Source: Citrobacter amalonaticus Y19
GTDB taxonomy: Bacteria > Pseudomonadota > Gammaproteobacteria > Enterobacterales > Enterobacteriaceae
DNA length: 64,000 bases
NCBI RefSeq assembly: GCF_000981805.1
Contig: NZ_CP011132.1
Coordinates: forward strand, 1,054,001 to 1,118,000
Reading direction: 5' to 3'
The translations under genes and the position numbers were made by a program. The notes beneath the pieces were generated by a model. The model had not been told where the DNA came from and searched no databases. It saw only the letters and a list, made by a program, of their open reading frames with translations. Within the stretch, counting starts at the first letter, position 1, and each line of letters begins with the position of its first letter. Below, in pieces: positions 59,925-64,000 of this stretch.

Positions 59925-61044
59925 ACAGACAATGCTCTGGTTGCTGGTATGGCGGGCGCTGCGTCTGCGCTTTCAGCGGGTCAGCGTGGTTTTTGCCGCG
60001 CTGATGGTGGGGGCGACCATCGTGACGGCGCTGAGCGCGGTATGGTTCGACATCAATACCAAAATGAGTGAAGAGCTGCGCACCTTTGGCGCCAATTTCT
60101 ACATCGGGCCGGGGCACGGCGCGAGTATGCCGCAGCAGGCGCTACAGACGATTCTGGATGAGGCGCCGCCGGGGTTGGTTCACGGCGCCAGTCCGTGGCT
60201 GTACGGCATGGCGCGTACCGAACTGGAAAAAGTGGTGATTGTTGGCGTCTGGTTCGAATCGCTGCAAAAACTGGTGCCGTACTGGCAGGTGCAGGGCAGC
60301 TGGATTGGCGTCAGCTTTGACGATCGCAACGCGATGATTGGCGTTAAGCTTGCGGAGCGCCTCAACGTTCAGCCCGGCGATAACGTCACGCTGGTCGATC
60401 ATAACCAGCGCAAAAATCTACAGATAAAAGGCATTGTTGAAGCGGGTGATGCCACGGACAACATGCTGATCGTCAGTCTCGACGTGGCGCAGGCCTGGCT
60501 GCATCAGCCGGGAAAAATCAGCCACGGCCTGTTGAGCGTGAGTAACGATGTCGGCCAGGTCGATCGCTACGCCAGTCGCCTGCAAAGCCAGTATCCGGAG
60601 CTGGAAATTCGCCCAGTGCGTAAGGTATCCGCCTCCGAAGGGCAGGTGCTGGACAAGATAAAAGGGCTGATGGGACTGGTATCGCTGGTGATACTGGCGC
60701 TCTCTTCCCTGTGCGTGAATACCACCCTGATGGCGATAGTGGGCGAACGCGCCCGTGAGTTCGCCCTGCAAAAAGCGCTGGGCGCCAGCAATGGCGATAT
60801 CGTGCGACAAATCTTGCTGGAAACCTGCATTATCGCCCTCGCTGCCGTGGTGTGCGGCTGGCTGCTGGGGTATTTGCTGGCGCAGTTGTTGGGGCTGACG
60901 GTATTCAACGCGACGATCTCGCTGCGTCTGCCGGTGCTGCCTGGCACCCTGGCGTTGTCTTTACTGGTCGCCATTCTGGCGGCGATTGTTCCGGTTCGGC
61001 GTGCGGTCAGCGTCGAACCCGCTAAAGTGCTGAAAGGAGAGTAG
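59914..61044 (+). CDS. ABC permease, MacB/FtsX type (second of two)
   Basis: 376 residues. The start at 59914 follows GGAGG and overlaps the previous gene by 11 bases; the longer frame from TTG has no site. Same build as the neighbour: one span, a periplasmic domain and three spans ('LGLVSLVILALSSLCVN'-type and 'ALQKALGASNGDIVRQILLE' coupling helix). Two different permeases imply a heterodimer. By order fetC. Confidence 0.87.
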   Translation: MAAKQTMLWLLVWRALRLRFQRVSVVFAALMVGATIVTALSAVWFDINTKMSEELRTFGANFYIGPGHGASMPQQALQTILDEAPPGLVHGASPWLYGMARTELEKVVIVGVWFESLQKLVPYWQVQGSWIGVSFDDRNAMIGVKLAERLNVQPGDNVTLVDHNQRKNLQIKGIVEAGDATDNMLIVSLDVAQAWLHQPGKISHGLLSVSNDVGQVDRYASRLQSQYPELEIRPVRKVSASEGQVLDKIKGLMGLVSLVILALSSLCVNTTLMAIVGERAREFALQKALGASNGDIVRQILLETCIIALAAVVCGWLLGYLLAQLLGLTVFNATISLRLPVLPGTLALSLLVAILAAIVPVRRAVSVEPAKVLKGE

Positions 61045-61048
61045 CGCC

Positions 61049-61744
61049 ATGTCCGTGACGCAAATTCCACAGGTGGCGATTGAAACACGTCATCTTTATA
61101 AACGGTTCGGCGACGTTACCGCCCTGGATGATATTAACCTGCGGATTATGCAAGGGGAGTTCGTTGCCATTATGGGCGCTTCCGGTTCCGGGAAAACGAC
61201 GCTAATGAACATTCTCACCTGTCTGGACACCGCAACGGAAGGTCAGGTGTTCCTTGACGGCACGGACGCCGCGGCGCTGGACGAAGAGGGGCGGCGCCGT
61301 TTTCGCGCCGAGAAGATTGGTCTGGTATTCCAGCAATTCCACCTCATTCCCTTTTTAACCGCGCTGGAAAATATCATGCTGGCGCAGCATTACCATAGCG
61401 TGGTGGACGAGGCGGCGGCCAGAAACGTGCTGGAACAGGTCGGACTCGGGCATCGCGTGACCCATTTGCCAAGCCAGCTTTCCGGTGGGGAACAGCAGCG
61501 TGTCTGTATTGCCAGGGCGCTGGTGAATGAACCGCCGGTCATTTTTGCGGATGAACCGACGGGCAACCTCGATGAAGAGAATGAACAGCGGGTGTTGGAT
61601 TTGCTTACCGATTTACATCGCCAGGGGCGCACGATCGTGATGGTGACGCATAACCCGGCGCTTGGGCAGTTTGCCGATCGTATTTTACGTCTGCAACACG
61701 GGAAATATCAGGGAGAGGAGGCGATGCAACATGCGCTGGCTTAA
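61049..61744 (+). CDS. LolD/MacB-type ABC ATPase
   Basis: 231 residues. Walker A 'GASGSGKTT', Q-loop 'LVFQQFHL', signature 'LSGGEQQR', Walker B 'VIFADEPTG' and switch His in 'VTHNP'. It powers the two permeases before it. AAGGAGA precedes the ATG. By order fetD. Mechanotransmission or lipoprotein-release ATPases look alike, so it is not a classical substrate importer. Confidence 0.93.
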   Translation: MSVTQIPQVAIETRHLYKRFGDVTALDDINLRIMQGEFVAIMGASGSGKTTLMNILTCLDTATEGQVFLDGTDAAALDEEGRRRFRAEKIGLVFQQFHLIPFLTALENIMLAQHYHSVVDEAAARNVLEQVGLGHRVTHLPSQLSGGEQQRVCIARALVNEPPVIFADEPTGNLDEENEQRVLDLLTDLHRQGRTIVMVTHNPALGQFADRILRLQHGKYQGEEAMQHALA

Positions 61745-62216
61745 CGTTTTCATTCTCTCACTGGCGGTGTTGCTCAGTGGCTGCAAAGAGGAAAAACTGG
61801 CGGTGGGCGAAACGGCCCCGGCGCTGGCGGCCTTCGATTTACAGGGCAAGGAATCCGGGCTGGATCGCTGGCAGGGGAAATCAGTCTACCTGAACTTCTG
61901 GTCAGCGGGCTGCGGCGGCTGTCTGGCGGAGATGGATTCTCTGGAAACGCTTAGCCAGAAATGGGGCGATAGCGTGGTAGTGGTGGCGGTGAATACCGAT
62001 CCGGGAACGGTCAGCCTGGATGCGCTACTGGCGAAGCATCAGGTGTCGTATCCGGTCCTTCGCGACCAGATGAAGATAACCCAGGAAAGGTATCAGGTTA
62101 TCGGTACGCCAACCTCAGTCCTGATTGACCCACAGGGCCGGGTGCTGGAATGGCATCAGGGAATGCGTAAACCGGCAGAGTTAGCCGCCACGTTCGCCCG
62201 TCTCGCGGCGCGATAA
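61731..62216 (+). CDS. Thioredoxin-like lipoprotein of the fet operon
   Basis: 161 residues from ATG 61731 (GGAGAGGAGG upstream; overlaps the ATPase by 14 bases). Lipoprotein signal with lipobox 'LLSGCKEE', then a TlpA/thioredoxin fold with 'FWSAGCGGCLAEM' (CGGC) and cis-Pro 'VIGTPTSVLI'. Anchored in the inner or outer membrane facing the periplasm. Campylobacter's p19 operon carries two thioredoxin-like proteins; here only this one is seen. By order fetE. Confidence 0.88.
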   Translation: MRWLNVFILSLAVLLSGCKEEKLAVGETAPALAAFDLQGKESGLDRWQGKSVYLNFWSAGCGGCLAEMDSLETLSQKWGDSVVVVAVNTDPGTVSLDALLAKHQVSYPVLRDQMKITQERYQVIGTPTSVLIDPQGRVLEWHQGMRKPAELAATFARLAAR

Positions 62217-62240
62217 GTTTTCGCTGGAGGGATTCCGCTG

Positions 62241-62729
62241 ATGGCATTTATCTGGAACGACGAGAGTCTGGCTCTCCTGCGTGACAACGCGGGTGTGCTT
62301 TCGACGCAACACATTGCGCAGATGTTGGGTACCAATGTGACCGCAGTGCGCAATATGGCTTACCGGCTGAAGCTCAGCTTGCGCGTGTCGGCGTATAACC
62401 AGAAGAGACTTCAACAGGTACAGGCGCTGTATGAATCCGATGAACCGCTGACCATGAAGGCGATTGCCGCGCGGACCGGGCTTACGTTCAGCACGGTGCA
62501 GTATATCGTCTATGTCAAACTGAAACATAAGCCCTACGCCACCCGCGAGTTTATCGCTTTCGAAACGCAGGATGCGGTGCATTACCGCGTGCAAAAAGAA
62601 TTTGTCGATACCGAACGTACGTTGCTCCAACAACCGGCGGATAAGACCCGTTTTCAGGAATTGTATCTCAAAGACGGGACGGCCTACTGCGCGCGTAACA
62701 TCCGCCATGAGGTGATTATCTCTGAATAG
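62241..62729 (+). CDS. HTH-containing protein ending the fet operon
   Basis: 162 residues. Two short tri-helical blocks, 'LSTQHIAQMLGTNVTAVRNMAYRLKLSL' and 'MKAIAARTGLTFSTVQYIVYVKLK', read as helix-turn-helix units; no sensor domain is evident. Strong GGAGGG site, 24 bp after the lipoprotein gene. It occupies the place of the sixth fet gene but looks like a DNA-binding protein rather than a transport component. Function unknown. Confidence 0.65.
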   Translation: MAFIWNDESLALLRDNAGVLSTQHIAQMLGTNVTAVRNMAYRLKLSLRVSAYNQKRLQQVQALYESDEPLTMKAIAARTGLTFSTVQYIVYVKLKHKPYATREFIAFETQDAVHYRVQKEFVDTERTLLQQPADKTRFQELYLKDGTAYCARNIRHEVIISE

Positions 62730-62816
62730 CCTGAAGCCATATTTCGCTGGCTGACGAAGCAAGCGCTATCGCGAGCACTCAATATGGATCATCTTCTCCT
62801 GACAGGAATATGAAGC

Positions 62817-63584
62817 ATGACCCTTCTTTTTGCATTCGACCCCGCGCAGATAGTCATGATTGCCTTGACCTTTGTCCTTGCCGGGATGGTGAAAGGCGTC
62901 ACCGGTATGGGGCTGCCTACCGTGGCGATGGGGATCCTCGGCTCGATTATCTCACCGGTTGCGGCGGCAGCTCTGCTGCTGTTGCCTTCACTGGTCAGTA
63001 ATCTGTTTCAGTTTGGCGGTGGCGGGAATACCCGGACGTTGCTGAAGCGGCTATGGCCGATGCTGCTGACTGTGGTGATTGCCACGCTGTTGGCCAGCGT
63101 CTGGATAACGGGCGGCGATACCTCCCGCACACAGTTTGCGCTGGGGCTGGCATTGATGGTGTATGCGCTCTGGACCCTGGCGGGAAAACGGATCGCGGTT
63201 TCAGCTCAGCGGGAAAAGCCAATCTCGCTGGTTGTCGGCTTTGTCACGGGGTTGTTGACCGGCGGGACGGGCGTTTTTGTGATGCCGGCGGTGCCGTGGA
63301 TCCAGTCGCTGGGTTTTGAGAAAGATGAGCTGGTTCAGGCGCTCGGTATCTCTTTTACCTTTTCCACGCTGGCGTTAGCACTGGGGCTGTGGTGGCACGG
63401 CGCGCTACCCGTGCAGTCTCTGACCTTATCGGCATTCGCCATCGTTCCGGCGCTGATCGGCCAGTGGGCAGGTAGCCGTATCCGGCGGACGATCTCGCCC
63501 GTGGTCTTTAAACGCTGCTTTTTGTTTTGTCTGATGGGACTGAGTGTGGAAATGATGCTTCGTGCAACCTCATCCACGCTGTGA
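62817..63584 (+). CDS. TauE/SafE-family anion permease
   Basis: 255 residues, about eight spans, TauE/SafE (sulfite/organosulfonate exporter) family. Repeats 'FVLAGMVKGVTGMGLPTVAMGIL' and 'GFVTGLLTGGTGVFVMPAVPW' carry the conserved glycine-rich family motif. The substrate is unknown; members export sulfite, taurine products or other small anions. It is followed by an ArsR-type gene that may control it. Confidence 0.85.
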   Translation: MTLLFAFDPAQIVMIALTFVLAGMVKGVTGMGLPTVAMGILGSIISPVAAAALLLLPSLVSNLFQFGGGGNTRTLLKRLWPMLLTVVIATLLASVWITGGDTSRTQFALGLALMVYALWTLAGKRIAVSAQREKPISLVVGFVTGLLTGGTGVFVMPAVPWIQSLGFEKDELVQALGISFTFSTLALALGLWWHGALPVQSLTLSAFAIVPALIGQWAGSRIRRTISPVVFKRCFLFCLMGLSVEMMLRATSSTL

Positions 63585-63638
63585 CTTAATAACACATTCG
63601 TGCCATCGTTAAATCATCCCTGAGACAAAGAGGTCGAC

Positions 63639-64000
63639 ATGACATCAGTCGTGGTGAACGAAGAAGAGGAAGGCGAACTGGAATCGCGAATGGCGCTGAC
63701 GGCGGCGGCAATGGCGGACAAATCGCGATCCCGGATGCTGTGTGCGCTGATGGACGGTCGGGCATGGACGGCGACGGAACTGAGTGCGGTGGCGGATATC
63801 TCGGCCTCTACCGCCAGTGCGCATCTGGCTCGTCTCTGCGAGCAGCGGTTTGTGGTTTCCCTCGCCCAGGGTCGGCATCGCTATTTTCGCCTGGCAAGCG
63901 CAGACATTGCTGAACTGCTGGAGCGACTGATGGGAGTCGCCTCGGCATCCACGGTGTCGCGAAAAATCAGCACGCCGCTCAGTTTACGCCAGGCCCGAAC
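63639..64000 (+). CDS. ArsR-type regulator (start of gene, cut by window)
   Basis: First 120 codons visible. AGAGG precedes the ATG. 'MADKSRSRMLCALMDGRAWTATELSAVADISASTASAHLARLCEQRFV' is a standard ArsR winged helix (read in parts: 'ELSAVADISASTASAHLARL'), followed by the wing 'QGRHRYFRL'. No metal-binding cysteine pair is seen in the visible helix. May regulate the TauE/SafE gene 54 bp upstream. Confidence 0.85.
   Translation, partial: MTSVVVNEEEEGELESRMALTAAAMADKSRSRMLCALMDGRAWTATELSAVADISASTASAHLARLCEQRFVVSLAQGRHRYFRLASADIAELLERLMGVASASTVSRKISTPLSLRQAR

Noticed and set aside
1..64000. tRNA, rRNA and CRISPR arrays
   Set aside because: No cloverleaf, rRNA core or regularly spaced repeats were noticed anywhere in the window.

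Overview
The window reads as enterobacterial chromosome (family Enterobacteriaceae, most like Citrobacter or a close relative). The gene content mixes blocks I recognise from E. coli (yjhF-yjhI, yjhX-yjhQ-yjhP, yghO/yghQ-yghT-pitB, yccM, cbpM-cbpA) with blocks known from Salmonella and uropathogenic E. coli (scsABD, fetMP with its ABC/thioredoxin genes). Species assignment is inference; no rRNA, tRNA or CRISPR array was seen.

Layout. 1-911: end of an autotransporter and a FosA-type fosfomycin thiol transferase. 959-7598: yjhIHGF sugar-acid operon (IclR regulator, KDG-type aldolase, D-xylonate-type dehydratase, GntP permease), then a PhzF-like isomerase and a VOC protein. 7817-9574: topAI(yjhX)-yjhQ-yjhP toxin/antitoxin operon behind a leader peptide of seven residues and a hairpin. 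9616-11287: AT-rich regulatory region with an orphan HTH gene. 11288-23938: AraC regulator and a 12-gene minus-strand operon. Its distal part encodes a complete candidate route for non-phosphorylative breakdown of L-fucose or a related L-galacto-configured sugar (mutarotase, aldose dehydrogenase, lactonase, enolase-superfamily dehydratase, aldolase, FucO-like reductase, MFS carrier, porin). Its proximal part encodes a mutarotase, ribokinase-type kinase, DeoC-type aldolase and alcohol dehydrogenase set.

24236-38621 is the most exciting region. It encodes a YghO acyltransferase resembling bacterial ceramide synthase, a fatty-acyl-AMP ligase, a short-chain reductase, an acyl carrier protein and a serine-palmitoyltransferase-like alpha-oxoamine synthase. 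This is the gene set expected for a bacterial sphingoid-base/ceramide pathway. Beside it lie a second LptF/LptG-like pair, a YtfJ-like periplasmic protein, an unrecognised helical protein, the YghQ flippase and three P-loop kinases (YghR, YghS, YghT). yghT is cut by a complete 1195-bp IS5 with intact TTAG duplications. pitB closes the block.

40543-46662: IclR regulator plus a 2-keto-3-deoxy-sugar-acid operon with two tandem DgoK homologues, one of which has lost conserved motif residues. 46875-54431: AI-2E-type permease, yccM, cbpM-cbpA, scsA-scsB-scsD (scsC reduced to 21 codons) and a stand-alone NqrC-like flavoprotein. 54653-62729: near-consensus Fur box and the fet iron-uptake operon. 62817-64000: TauE/SafE permease and the start of an ArsR-type regulator.
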